A DNA stretch of 47,923 nucleotides from an uncultured Bacilli bacterium (GTDB lineage Bacteria > Bacillota_I > Bacilli_A > RF39 > UBA660), in the NCBI GenBank assembly GCA_947600335.1, contig CANQGB010000003.1:1-47923 (forward strand), written 5' to 3'. The notes below the pieces were generated by a model that did not search any database, was not told the origin of the DNA, and saw nothing but the letters and a program-made list of their open reading frames with translations. How positions within the stretch are numbered: the first letter of the stretch is position 1; each line of letters begins with the position of its first letter. Of the stretch, positions 1-7,842 are shown piece after piece. Position numbers and translations under genes: made by a program.

Positions 1-397
1 CACACGCAAACCCTTATAAATAAAGGAAAAAATAGAAAAGTGTCTTCACTGCACTCAAAGAGTAGCCTTAATTAGAACTTTAGCTTTAAATCCTAACATT
101 CTTTTACTAGATGAACCATTTAATGCTTTAGATTATCAAAGTAGGCTGGCGGTTAGTAACGATGTGTATGAAATAATTAAAAACGAAAATCAAACAGCTA
201 TTATGGTTACTCACGATTTAGCCGAAGCTATTAGTATGGCCGACAAAATATATGTCTTATCTAAAAGACCTTGTCGCATAAAAAAATATTATGATATCCA
301 TTTAGAAAACAAACAAGACCCCATCACTAACCGAAAAGATAAAAAATTTATGGAATACTATGACCAAATATGGAAAGATTTAGATATCAATGTCTAA
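1..397 (+). pseudogene. 3' part of ABC importer ATPase (SsuB/TauB/NrtD type), reading frame broken near left edge
   Basis: From about base 56 one frame reads as the C-terminal half of an ABC ATPase: QRVALIRTLALNP, Walker B ILLLDEPF, D-loop NALD and H-loop VTHD, ending in TAA at 395-397. In this frame there is a stop at 17-19, and the signature motif expected just before QRV (LSGGMK) is missing. Bases 1-54 in frame 1 read like the residues that normally precede the signature (KGKNRKVSSL). So the frame shifts, with loss of roughly the signature codons, near 48-56. The adjoining permease, overlapping by 8 bases, identifies the system as the nitrate/sulfonate/taurine importer family. The break may be a real inactivating lesion or a sequence-end artefact, because the gene also runs off the window. 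The longest clean start-to-stop frame is 164-397. Confidence 0.7.
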
Positions 398-1178
398 AGA
401 ACATAAACTATATTTAAAAAAGATTAAAAACAATAAAATAATTGTTGTAAGTATTCAAATTTTTATTGCAATCGGCTTTATCATTCTTTGGCAAGTCTTA
501 TCCGACCATAAAATTATAAATCCCTTTATCTTTTCTAGTCCTAAAAAAATATTAGAAACTACTATCTCTTTATATCATAAATATAATTTAATCGACCATA
601 TTATAACAACTTTATATGAAACTATAATTGCCTTTTCTTTAGGAATTGGTCTTGGTTTTATTATCGCAATACTTCTTTATGAATGCAAAACTTTAGCTAA
701 AATAGTCGACCCTTTTTTAACGATGATAAATAGTTTACCTAAAGTAGCTTTAGGACCTATCATCATTATCTGGTGTGGAGCTAATACTAAATCAATTATT
801 GTTATGGCTTTACTTATTAATTTGATAATCAGTATTATTACAATTTACAATGGTTTCTTAAATACCGACAATTACAAAATTAAATTATTAAAATCTTTTA
901 AAGCTAGTAAATTGCAAATTTTAACTAAAGTTGTTATTCCTGAATCTTTTAGTACAATTATTTCATCATTAAAAATAAATATTGCTATGTCTTTAATCGG
1001 AATAATAATGGGTGAATTCTTAGTTAGTAAAAAAGGTCTAGGTTATCTCATTATTTATGGAACACAAGTATTCAATTTAAATATTGTTATGAGTGGCATT
1101 ATCATTTTAATTTTTATTTCATTTATTCTTTATGAAATAATGAATCTTTTAGAAAAAATCTTAATCAAAAACAAATAA
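390..1178 (+). CDS. ABC transporter permease, SsuC/TauC/NrtB family (BPD_transp_1)
   Basis: This 262-residue inner-membrane permease belongs to the nitrate/sulfonate/taurine class of ABC importers. It shows an N-terminal membrane segment (about 18-38), further hydrophobic spans between about 64 and 160, and one near the C-terminus (about 225-250). The cytoplasmic coupling region (about 165-215) carries the expected KSFKASKLQILTKVVIPES, which fits the EAA loop of this family. The start overlaps the stop of the ATPase gene in ATGTCTAA, typical translational coupling. No substrate-binding lipoprotein is visible here and would lie upstream of the window. The substrate cannot be deduced. The gene is followed by a hairpin terminator. 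Confidence 0.88.
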   Translation: MSKEHKLYLKKIKNNKIIVVSIQIFIAIGFIILWQVLSDHKIINPFIFSSPKKILETTISLYHKYNLIDHIITTLYETIIAFSLGIGLGFIIAILLYECKTLAKIVDPFLTMINSLPKVALGPIIIIWCGANTKSIIVMALLINLIISIITIYNGFLNTDNYKIKLLKSFKASKLQILTKVVIPESFSTIISSLKINIAMSLIGIIMGEFLVSKKGLGYLIIYGTQVFNLNIVMSGIIILIFISFILYEIMNLLEKILIKNK

Positions 1179-1210
1179 CCATGTCTAAAAAGCATGGTCT
1201 TTTTCTTTTA
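1178..1210 (+). terminator. Rho-independent terminator of the ABC importer operon
   Basis: ACCATG (1178-1183) pairs with CATGGT (1193-1198) around a 9-base loop, followed by CTTTTTCTTTT. It overlaps the end of the convergent DUF4097 gene and may serve both strands. Confidence 0.7.
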
Positions 1211-2095
1211 ATTATTAACTTTAATATCGCCACAATTGTTTTCTATTTTTAATGTAATATCAGATTTATTAAAATTATTGTTAATAGCTATTTTTCCTAA
1301 ATCGGTTTTCGCATCAATAAATATCTCATTGGTATTTCCAATTTTTATATCGCCATAGTCATCTTTAATGGAGGAATCTTTCTTTAAATTAACATTATTT
1401 ATTTCTATCTTACCACAGTTATTTTCTAAATTAAGATAGTTATTAACTGCGTTAATTTTTATATCACCATAACTATTTTTAACTGTTACATCATTTACAT
1501 TAGTAATTTTCACATCGCCACAATCTTCATTTATGTTAGACACATTAGCTTTTTCTATTTCGATATCACCATAATTGTTCTCTACATCAACTATATTGCC
1601 ACCTAGTATTTTAACATCGCCACAGTCTTCTTCTACATTGATATCTGTACTTAAAAATTCATCAACAAAAATATCGCCATAGTCATTTTTAATATTAATA
1701 TTGCCATTAAAATTTTCGGGTAAATAAATTTCGATTCGCGCACTTTTTTGGTTAAAACAAAAACCTATACAACTTTTTTCATTGGCTTGCACCTTCAAAA
1801 TATCCAAACTAGTTTCTACCTTAATATAATCTGGTTCGCCATAAACTATCGCCCTAATGTTTTCGGTATCAGACTTTTTTATTACAATCTCACTTGTAGT
1901 GGAATCTATTATAATTTTATTAAATGATTCTTCATAAGTTTTATCTAGTACCAATTCCTTACTACTTTGTAAGCCAAATCTAAAACCTTTAAATTTAAAA
2001 TCACTTTGTAACAAACCAACAAAAAATATCGAAAGAGCTATCAAAATAATAGTTAATACAATAATTAAAGCTATAATTCCCTTTCTACTTTTCAT
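1208..2095 (-). CDS. Membrane-anchored DUF4097-type beta-solenoid protein
   Basis: This 295-residue protein has one N-terminal membrane segment (about 8-30, after MKSRK), so it is probably anchored with the rest outside. From about residue 110 it consists of a repeating unit of about 17-20 residues centred on (Y/C)GD(I/V)-x-I, at least nine times, as in DUF4097 (putative adhesin / beta-solenoid) proteins. The residue before GD alternates Tyr, Cys, Tyr, Cys, Tyr, Cys, Tyr, then Leu and Cys. It overlaps the end of the upstream XRE-membrane regulator gene by 11 bases, the usual pairing in Bacillota, where DUF4097 proteins sit beside small membrane regulators. The biochemical role is unknown. Confidence 0.8.
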   Translation of the reverse strand: MKSRKGIIALIIVLTIILIALSIFFVGLLQSDFKFKGFRFGLQSSKELVLDKTYEESFNKIIIDSTTSEIVIKKSDTENIRAIVYGEPDYIKVETSLDILKVQANEKSCIGFCFNQKSARIEIYLPENFNGNINIKNDYGDIFVDEFLSTDINVEEDCGDVKILGGNIVDVENNYGDIEIEKANVSNINEDCGDVKITNVNDVTVKNSYGDIKINAVNNYLNLENNCGKIEINNVNLKKDSSIKDDYGDIKIGNTNEIFIDAKTDLGKIAINNNFNKSDITLKIENNCGDIKVNN

Positions 2096-2732
2096 CTTTG
2101 GAACTCCTTAACATAAATATTAATTTGAGAATTTCTTCAAATAAGCCAAATAAAACCCATATTATCCAAGTTAAATGCCAGGCCATTGTTTTAAAACTAA
2201 TAATTAAGTATATAATTGTTACGATTATGGCCACTATATGGGAAATCTGATTTCTTAATTTATCCATATCTGTTTCTTCAGGAGTTTTTACTTTTTTATA
2301 TCTAATACACACATAAATTATTATACCTGTTGCTATTCCACAAATAAGTAAGAATATAGAAGATGCTACGATAGGATTCATATTCATTACTGGAATTGCA
2401 ATCATTATCCATACAACAGATAGAAAAAACAATCCTACACTAATAGCTATTCCTTTAGCTTTCTTACCCGTCTTAAATCTTTCATCTTCTAAATCACCAT
2501 GAGATTCAGCATTTTTAGAAATTTCCTTGTCCTTTAACTCAATAAATAATTCATTTGGGGTAATGCCATACAATTCACACAAAGGAGCCACTTTATCTAA
2601 ATCAGGCATACTTTGGTCGGTTTCCCACTTGGAAACTGTTTGTCTTGTTACATTTAATTTTTCTGCTACTTCTTCTTGAGATAATTTTATATTCTTTCGC
2701 AATTTATATAATCTTTCGCCTAAATTATTCAA
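2085..2732 (-). CDS. XRE-family regulator with C-terminal membrane domain
   Basis: An N-terminal helix-turn-helix (LSQEEVAEKLNVTRQTVSKW, with the following PDLDKVAPLCELYGITPNELF) is joined to a C-terminal part with about four hydrophobic spans. This makes a membrane-tethered repressor-like protein of 215 residues. I chose the TTG at 2732: it lies 5 bases after GAGGTGA (2738-2744), and a TATAAT (-10) sits at 2754-2759. An upstream in-frame ATG at 2762 would precede the likely transcript start. The gene overlaps and is co-transcribed with the DUF4097 gene, which it probably regulates together with itself (inference from pairing). Confidence 0.85.
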   Translation of the reverse strand: MNNLGERLYKLRKNIKLSQEEVAEKLNVTRQTVSKWETDQSMPDLDKVAPLCELYGITPNELFIELKDKEISKNAESHGDLEDERFKTGKKAKGIAISVGLFFLSVVWIMIAIPVMNMNPIVASSIFLLICGIATGIIIYVCIRYKKVKTPEETDMDKLRNQISHIVAIIVTIIYLIISFKTMAWHLTWIIWVLFGLFEEILKLIFMLRSSKDEK

Positions 2733-2840
2733 TTTTCTCACCTCATGCCTTGAATTATACATTTTATTTTAGTTACATTCTACCTGTTTAAGTTGGAAAT
2801 TTGTCAACTAACATTAACATTTCAGCTTTTCTTACCTAAA

Positions 2841-3887
2841 TTACATTTTATTTATATATTCCTTCAAAGCTAATGGTACATATCTTGGACCCCTAATAGC
2901 CCTTATTCCTAAATCATTCAATTTTTTAAAAGACAATTTATCTTTTTCATATCTAGTTATTAATGTTATTTTCATCGCTCTTTGTATTTTTATATTTTCA
3001 TCTTGATAATCATAAGGCATATTTACTTCTTTGACTTTAAACTTATACATAATTGCTGAATAAGGTTCGGCCACATATATATAAACAATATCCCCTATTT
3101 TAATATCTGTACTTTGTTTCCACATTATTGTCTTATTCTCTTTTAAGGCTTTCTCAATATCAAAATACTTGGGATTAGCCGGAATTATCCACTCATTTTT
3201 TACACAATATTTATTTGTAACGGTGGTAAATGCATGACTCTTCTCAATTAAACTTAATATCAATTCATCAGTTGAAGTATCATCCAATATAATTGAAATC
3301 CAACTTTTCTTATTCATATGATAAGCCGGATAAAAGCCATCCAACTTTAATAAACCTTCTATCTCCCCAGGTTCTAGTTTTATGTTAATTATCTCTATTT
3401 CGCCCTTAGCTTTTTTATCTAATTTATTTTTATCAAGATTCATGATTATGCCATACCATTTTTTACTATCTTGATTTTTAAAAGTAGCATACCCAGGAAA
3501 CTTTTCCCATTCAAATTCAGGCTCATCCCCATACTTATCTTTTATGGCTTTGGCTATTCTGTTAGATTGTTCATAGATAAAATCTTCTTTAATAAAACAA
3601 TTATCTTTAATATCTTTTAAAATGTTTTCAAATTCTTCTTTCACACGACTAGCAAAAGAACCGATAGTACCTTCCACCCGAAAATTAGTATATTCTTCAC
3701 CAAATGCTAAATCATAAACTTTACCCTTAATTATACCGGCATTATTTATTTCAATATCCACTCTAAAACTATTATCCATGATATTTTTAGAATACTTATA
3801 TGAAGATTTATCTTTTTTAAATCCATATTCAATGATTTTATTAACATCCATTTTTGTCCTTCTAAATAATTCTTCTTCCATAGTCAT
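2841..3887 (-). CDS. YjbR/MmcQ-like domain fused to EVE-like (PUA-fold) domain
   Basis: This 348-residue soluble protein has two recognisable parts. Residues about 110-220 resemble YjbR/MmcQ DNA-binding-fold proteins (FEWEKFPGYATFKN, KKWYGIIMNL, YPAYHMNKKSWISIIL and a following DDTSTDELILSLIEKSH). Residues about 225-348 (WIIPANPKYFD, then WKQSTDIKIGDIVYIYVAEP and the closing GPRYVPLALKEYI) look like an EVE-type PUA-fold domain, a class known to read modified bases. The first 100 residues are unassigned. The ATG at 3887 has AGGAG nine bases upstream. It follows the RhuM gene by 29 bases on the same strand, so the two are probably one operon. EVE proteins often sit in defence loci, but a defence role here is inference only. 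Confidence 0.62.
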   Translation of the reverse strand: MTMEEELFRRTKMDVNKIIEYGFKKDKSSYKYSKNIMDNSFRVDIEINNAGIIKGKVYDLAFGEEYTNFRVEGTIGSFASRVKEEFENILKDIKDNCFIKEDFIYEQSNRIAKAIKDKYGDEPEFEWEKFPGYATFKNQDSKKWYGIIMNLDKNKLDKKAKGEIEIINIKLEPGEIEGLLKLDGFYPAYHMNKKSWISIILDDTSTDELILSLIEKSHAFTTVTNKYCVKNEWIIPANPKYFDIEKALKENKTIMWKQSTDIKIGDIVYIYVAEPYSAIMYKFKVKEVNMPYDYQDENIKIQRAMKITLITRYEKDKLSFKKLNDLGIRAIRGPRYVPLALKEYINKM

Positions 3888-3916
3888 CTTATCTTACTCC
3901 TAAAAATTATCGTTCA

Positions 3917-4936
3917 TTATTCTATTAGTTTAATGTTTTGAGTTTCCACTAATAATTCATCAAAATCAGATATATATTTTTTATCCTGTACAACCCTATA
4001 TTTTTCATATTCAGCAAGTGCTAATTTATCGGCTATTTCTCTTGTAACTTTACCATTATCTTTCAAAATGTTATATTCATTTAAATTTAAGAACATTTCT
4101 AACTTATCTTTCCATTCTTGCATAGATATAATATGACCTAATTTCACTTGTCGCTCGGCAAAATCTAAATACATAGATACAAGATTATTTAGTTCTTTAA
4201 TTTCATCTTGAGTTAAATAATTTTTAGCCACTACAACATCAGTTTCCAATATTTTACCATCAGGAGCATTTTTCCAAGTTTGAAGCCCCATATTATCTTT
4301 TTGTGAATCAACTCGTGCTTTTATAATTTCCGGTGCAGTCTTTCCAGTAATAGCAAAATGTAGTTTATTTTGAACATTTTTATAAAACTCTTTCGTAATT
4401 TCACTATTTTTATCATAATCATAACTACACTCTTTATAAATATCGGTAATTTTTTGATAAAATCTTCTTTCACTAGCTCTAATTTCTTTAATTTTAATTA
4501 ATAATTCATCAAAGTAATCTTTACCAAATTTTGGTCCATTCTTTAATAATTCGGTATTTAAAACAAATCCTTTTTTAATATATTCCTTTAAAGTATTAGT
4601 TGCCCAGATTCTAAAATCTGTTGCTTCTTTTGAATTAACCCGATAGCCGACTGCAATAATAGCATCTAAGCTATAAAAATCATACTCACGCTCAACATTA
4701 CGATTTCCCTCTTTTTGAACTTGTCGAATTTTTCGATTAGTTGCACTTTTTATTAATTCTTTTGAATTATATATTTCATTCAAATGATAACTGATTGTAT
4801 TAGGCTTAACATTAAATAACTCAGCCATTGTTTTTTGAGTTAGCCAAAAATCTTCATTGTCATATAAAACTTCAATAGTTTTATTATTATTTTGACTTTG
4901 ATATAATACTAGTTCTTTTAAATTTTCAATCTTCAT
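3917..4936 (-). CDS. RhuM family protein (virulence RhuM / Fic-associated type)
   Basis: This 339-residue protein is typical of the RhuM family. It has an N-terminal HTH-like segment (WLTQKTMAELFNVKPNTISY), the family-typical REYDFYSLDAIIAVGYRVNS, then RIWATNTLKEYIKKGFVLN and a long helical C-terminus with LHFAITGKTAPEII. RhuM proteins occur widely as accessory genes in genomic islands, and their biochemistry is not established. AGGGGATTTTAGT precedes the ATG. The YjbR/EVE fusion gene follows 29 bases downstream. The family suggests a laterally mobile locus, and the base composition does not obviously differ from its neighbours. Confidence 0.85.
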   Translation of the reverse strand: MKIENLKELVLYQSQNNNKTIEVLYDNEDFWLTQKTMAELFNVKPNTISYHLNEIYNSKELIKSATNRKIRQVQKEGNRNVEREYDFYSLDAIIAVGYRVNSKEATDFRIWATNTLKEYIKKGFVLNTELLKNGPKFGKDYFDELLIKIKEIRASERRFYQKITDIYKECSYDYDKNSEITKEFYKNVQNKLHFAITGKTAPEIIKARVDSQKDNMGLQTWKNAPDGKILETDVVVAKNYLTQDEIKELNNLVSMYLDFAERQVKLGHIISMQEWKDKLEMFLNLNEYNILKDNGKVTREIADKLALAEYEKYRVVQDKKYISDFDELLVETQNIKLIE

Positions 4937-5096
4937 ACTAAAATCCCCTCTAAAATGTTAATATTTATTTATCTTCAACAACAGTATACATATTATAAAA
5001 CATTATTTCAATTTTTTAAATTATAGCACGTACATCACTAATCTTCCAAATATTTATCGCCATTTTAAAATAATTGTTTTAAATAATAAATTCATG

Positions 5097-5126
5097 AAAA
5101 AATCCTAATTTTCTTTAGGATTTTTA
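5097..5126 (-). terminator. Hairpin terminator (works on both strands)
   Basis: AATCCTAA (5101-5108) pairs with TTAGGATT (5115-5122) around a 6-base loop, flanked by AAAA on the left and TTTT on the right. It lies 60 bases beyond the stop of the small HTH gene. Confidence 0.7.
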
Positions 5127-5186
5127 ACTAAAAATATCTTTATTAAACATTTATTTAGAAAGTTAAATACATTCAATTATAATTTT

Positions 5187-5435
5187 TTATTTCTTAGAAA
5201 CCTTACTATATTTTAATAAATCACTAACATCACATTGTAATACAAAAGCTATCCGAGCAAGCATATCTAAATCAATTCTTGTAACTTTATTATTATAATA
5301 ACGATTAACTAAATCATAATTAGTAGCAATCATATTACATAACTTATTTCTACTTATTCCTTTTTTATCAAGAATCTCTTTTAAATTTATTTCAATTTTT
5401 CCATAATCTCTTAAAATATACACACTATCATTCAT
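5187..5435 (-). CDS. Small Cro/C1-type HTH protein
   Basis: This 82-residue protein has a compact DNA-binding fold: KEILDKKGISRNKLCNMIAT, a loop YDLVNRYYNNK, then DLDMLARIAFVLQCDVSDLL. This matches the HTH_26/Cro-like family of stand-alone regulators. I chose the ATG at 5435 because GGAAAGGA ends 8 bases before it. The longer frame from 5465 has no such site and would encode the ribosome site as protein. The gene is monocistronic, with a hairpin terminator 60 bases downstream. Its target is unknown. The neighbouring structured leader and the RhuM gene are the nearest candidates. Confidence 0.75.
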   Translation of the reverse strand: MNDSVYILRDYGKIEINLKEILDKKGISRNKLCNMIATNYDLVNRYYNNKVTRIDLDMLARIAFVLQCDVSDLLKYSKVSKK

Positions 5436-5615
5436 AAGCATATTCCTTTCCAAATTATTATTCATTATTAGAATATAAAATATACTTATATTATAATTTT
5501 TTTATAATAAAAATACATTTCCCTAAAAAACTATATATAAAATATATTAAGCATATATATTTGTGCAAAATTCTATATATATTTATTATTTATATATTTT
5601 TATATAAATTTTTCA
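5436..5615. other. Extremely AT-rich spacer between divergent genes
   Basis: Between the small HTH gene and the promoter of the Asn-rich protein gene lies a run of almost pure A/T with many TATATA steps (about 5500-5610). I see no gene, tRNA or hairpin terminator in it. It probably carries upstream promoter elements for both directions. Confidence 0.5.
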
Positions 5616-5644
5616 TTTAAAATTATCCGAAATAATGCTATAAT
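5616..5644 (+). promoter_or_regulatory. Predicted promoter with extended -10, for the Asn/Gln-rich protein gene
   Basis: TTTAAA (5616-5621), 17-base spacer, TATAAT (5639-5644) preceded by TG one base before (TGCTATAAT). The predicted transcript would start near 5651, about 170 bases before the start codon at 5825. Confidence 0.6.
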
Positions 5645-5650
5645 ACTATT

Positions 5651-5824
5651 AAGAGTAAAGGAGGTATTTATTAGATTAAAAAATCTTTTAACTGCATTAA
5701 CACTCTTTATAATAAGATATTATATAAAAATGCAGTATTAAATATGTTCATCTATTTCCCAATATATTTATAATAGATGCAACAACAATAACTAATGTGA
5801 TGTACATAAGCGTAGGAGGTATTT
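5651..5824 (+). promoter_or_regulatory. Structured 5' leader with a duplicated ribosome-binding site
   Basis: The leader holds AGGAGGTATTTAT twice: at 5659-5671, with no ATG/GTG/TTG in place after it, and at 5814-5826, where it leads to the real ATG. Between them ACTGCATT (5691-5698) and AATGCAGT (5729-5736) form a perfect 8-base inverted repeat around an AT-rich loop. A 23-codon open frame could follow the first site only by starting at ATT (5670). No known riboswitch class is recognised. Confidence 0.45.
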
Positions 5825-7204
5825 ATGAACAATTCTAACAATCCATTTAACAATAACAATAGAATTACACCACAACAACCAAATAATAATCTGAATGGGA
5901 ATATAACATCTACACCATTACAAAGTAGTACATTAAATCAAAATAATATTCCAAGTCAACCAACTAATAATTTTAATCAAAAAAATAGTGAGTATTCATC
6001 TAATAACCTAAATAATATGAATTCTACTCCGATTAATAACATAAATAATATGAACCCTAAGACTGTTAATACTATGTCTATTAATCAACAAACAAATCCC
6101 CAACAATTTCAAAATTTGAACAATAATTTGCAAAATCAATCATCAAACCCTAATTTTAATGATGAAGATTTATTAAAAGCATTTATTGGAAACAACTATG
6201 ATAAAATTAATCCTAAAACATTTAATTTTGCTGGATTCTTTTTTACGACATTTTATATGTTTTATAGAAAAATGTTTTTATATAGTATCCTTTTAGTCAT
6301 AGTTAATTTAATAATATCAAATTTTATTATTCGAAAAAGTACTGTTGCATATATAATTGTCACAATTTTATTCGGAATAATAATTGGTCTTTTTGTTAAT
6401 AAAATTTATATATATTATGCCAAGAAAAAAATTGCCAAAATAAAATTAGAAAATCCTCAAAAAAATCTGGAAGAACTAAAAAATATTTGTTCTACTAAAG
6501 GTGGAACCAGCTTTATAACCATGTTTTTAGGAATTGGTGCTCAACTAGGTATTGCCTTAATTATGATTATAATTATGATGTTTATGGGCTTAAATAGTTT
6601 ATTTAGTCCTAACATTAACGATAACAATAATAGTGCAAATGATAAAGATTCAACAAACACAGGAACTTTAGTAGAAAACGTAACCATTAGTGGTTATTCT
6701 TGCTTTGGCACAAAATGTACTATTTCAATTGAAGACTCAAATGGGACTATGACTAATTATGTAATGAATTCAGATGATGGAGAATTTTTTAATACTTTAA
6801 GTGACTATACAGATTATATTAAAGTCAATATATATTACACATCTAAAGGAAATGAAAAAACTATTTCTAGCTATAAAATATATTTAAAATCAAATAATGA
6901 AGATATAAGTTCTATAAAAACTGAAAATGAATTAAGAGATAAAATAGGACTATATTCTATAGGTACTCATACAGATACATTTACTCTAAAAAAAATAGGA
7001 ACACCCGGTTTTGGTTATAAAGACAACGTTCCCTATACTTATACCACTTATATATTTGTTGATAATCAAAATGTAGAATATGAAATGAAATATATTAATT
7101 CAAATGGTACTCTAAATTTAACTGTTGGTAACAAATATACCGTAACTTTTGAAGTAACTGAAAATACATTTGATTATGAATTTAATATTAAATCAGTTAA
7201 ATAA
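5825..7204 (+). CDS. Asn/Gln-rich membrane protein with DUF2628-like core and extracellular C-terminal domain
   Basis: This 459-residue protein has three parts. Residues 1-110 are a disordered stretch dominated by Asn, Gln, Pro, Thr and Ser, with repeated NNMN/INN motifs. Residues about 130-265 are a membrane core beginning NFAGFFFTTFYMFYRKM, which resembles the DUF2628 motif (F-x-W/A-A/G-FFF...YRKM), with two spans, a basic loop and a third strongly hydrophobic span. Residues about 285-459 are a hydrophilic, beta-rich tail that starts with a Cys pair (YSCFGTKC) and looks extracytoplasmic. Low-complexity Asn/Gln-rich N-termini before this core recur in AT-rich gut Bacillota. AGGAGG lies 5 bases before the ATG. 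The gene is followed by a terminator. Function unknown. Confidence 0.75.
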   Translation: MNNSNNPFNNNNRITPQQPNNNLNGNITSTPLQSSTLNQNNIPSQPTNNFNQKNSEYSSNNLNNMNSTPINNINNMNPKTVNTMSINQQTNPQQFQNLNNNLQNQSSNPNFNDEDLLKAFIGNNYDKINPKTFNFAGFFFTTFYMFYRKMFLYSILLVIVNLIISNFIIRKSTVAYIIVTILFGIIIGLFVNKIYIYYAKKKIAKIKLENPQKNLEELKNICSTKGGTSFITMFLGIGAQLGIALIMIIIMMFMGLNSLFSPNINDNNNSANDKDSTNTGTLVENVTISGYSCFGTKCTISIEDSNGTMTNYVMNSDDGEFFNTLSDYTDYIKVNIYYTSKGNEKTISSYKIYLKSNNEDISSIKTENELRDKIGLYSIGTHTDTFTLKKIGTPGFGYKDNVPYTYTTYIFVDNQNVEYEMKYINSNGTLNLTVGNKYTVTFEVTENTFDYEFNIKSVK

Positions 7205-7209
7205 ATATG

Positions 7210-7244
7210 ATACCCCTAATCCACAAAATTAGAGGTATTTTTTT
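7210..7244 (+). terminator. Rho-independent terminator
   Basis: An 11-base stem with one mismatch (7210-7220 with 7228-7238, loop CCACAAA) is followed by seven T. It ends the 5825-7204 transcript. Confidence 0.85.
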
Positions 7245-7259
7245 GTCCAAAATTTAACT

Positions 7260-7766
7260 TTAAGCTATTACAAACGCAATCGTATTACAAATAACTCCAA
7301 TCAAAAACATTACCCCTGTAAACAAATCAGTTTTATCTCTTTCTATTTTATAACGGCTTAAAAAAGTAATACAGTTATAAGCACATAATAAACTAACAAC
7401 CGATGTCATAGAAGTATCTTTAAAAAATGAGATTATTACTAAAATAATCGAAAATAAAGCCATGCCAATAACACCATATTTCATCGATTTTAAATGCACT
7501 AACTCTGTTAATTTGATAATATTCTCTTCACTCTTTTTAGCTATATCTTTTTCTTCTATCTTCTCTCCAGCGAGAATCTCATTAATACTTACATCTAATA
7601 TTTCACTAAGCGGTTTAAGTAAAGACATATCCATTAAACATAATCCTCTTTCCCACTTACTTACTGCATTTTTAGTAATTCCCAATTTCTCGGCTAATTC
7701 CTCTTGTGTTAATTCTTTTAATTTTCTTTGCTTCGCAATAAACTTGCCAATTTTTTCTTGATTCAT
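7260..7766 (-). CDS. XRE-family regulator with C-terminal membrane segments
   Basis: This 168-residue protein has an HTH at residues about 10-60 (ELTQEELAEKLGITKNAVSK, then WERG, with following LLKPLSEILDVSINEILAGE) and three hydrophobic spans from about residue 95 to the end. The HTH and the LAGEKI linker match the product of the next gene at 7843-8343, so the two are tandem paralogues. I chose the ATG at 7766, eight bases after AAGGGAG. The longer frame from 7802 places that site inside the coding region. These HTH-membrane proteins usually control their own or neighbouring membrane genes. The target is unknown. Confidence 0.82.
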   Translation of the reverse strand: MNQEKIGKFIAKQRKLKELTQEELAEKLGITKNAVSKWERGLCLMDMSLLKPLSEILDVSINEILAGEKIEEKDIAKKSEENIIKLTELVHLKSMKYGVIGMALFSIILVIISFFKDTSMTSVVSLLCAYNCITFLSRYKIERDKTDLFTGVMFLIGVICNTIAFVIA

Positions 7767-7842
7767 AAATTTTCTCCCTTCGAGAAAAACTATACCATTC
7801 ATAACTTACTATTTAAACATACTAATGGTTTACCCTTATTCT

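Noticed and set aside
1208..2095. Short-period DNA repeats in the DUF4097 gene as a CRISPR array
   Set aside because: The periodic bases come from the (Y/C)GD(I/V) protein repeat in a continuous reading frame. There are no identical repeats with unique spacers.
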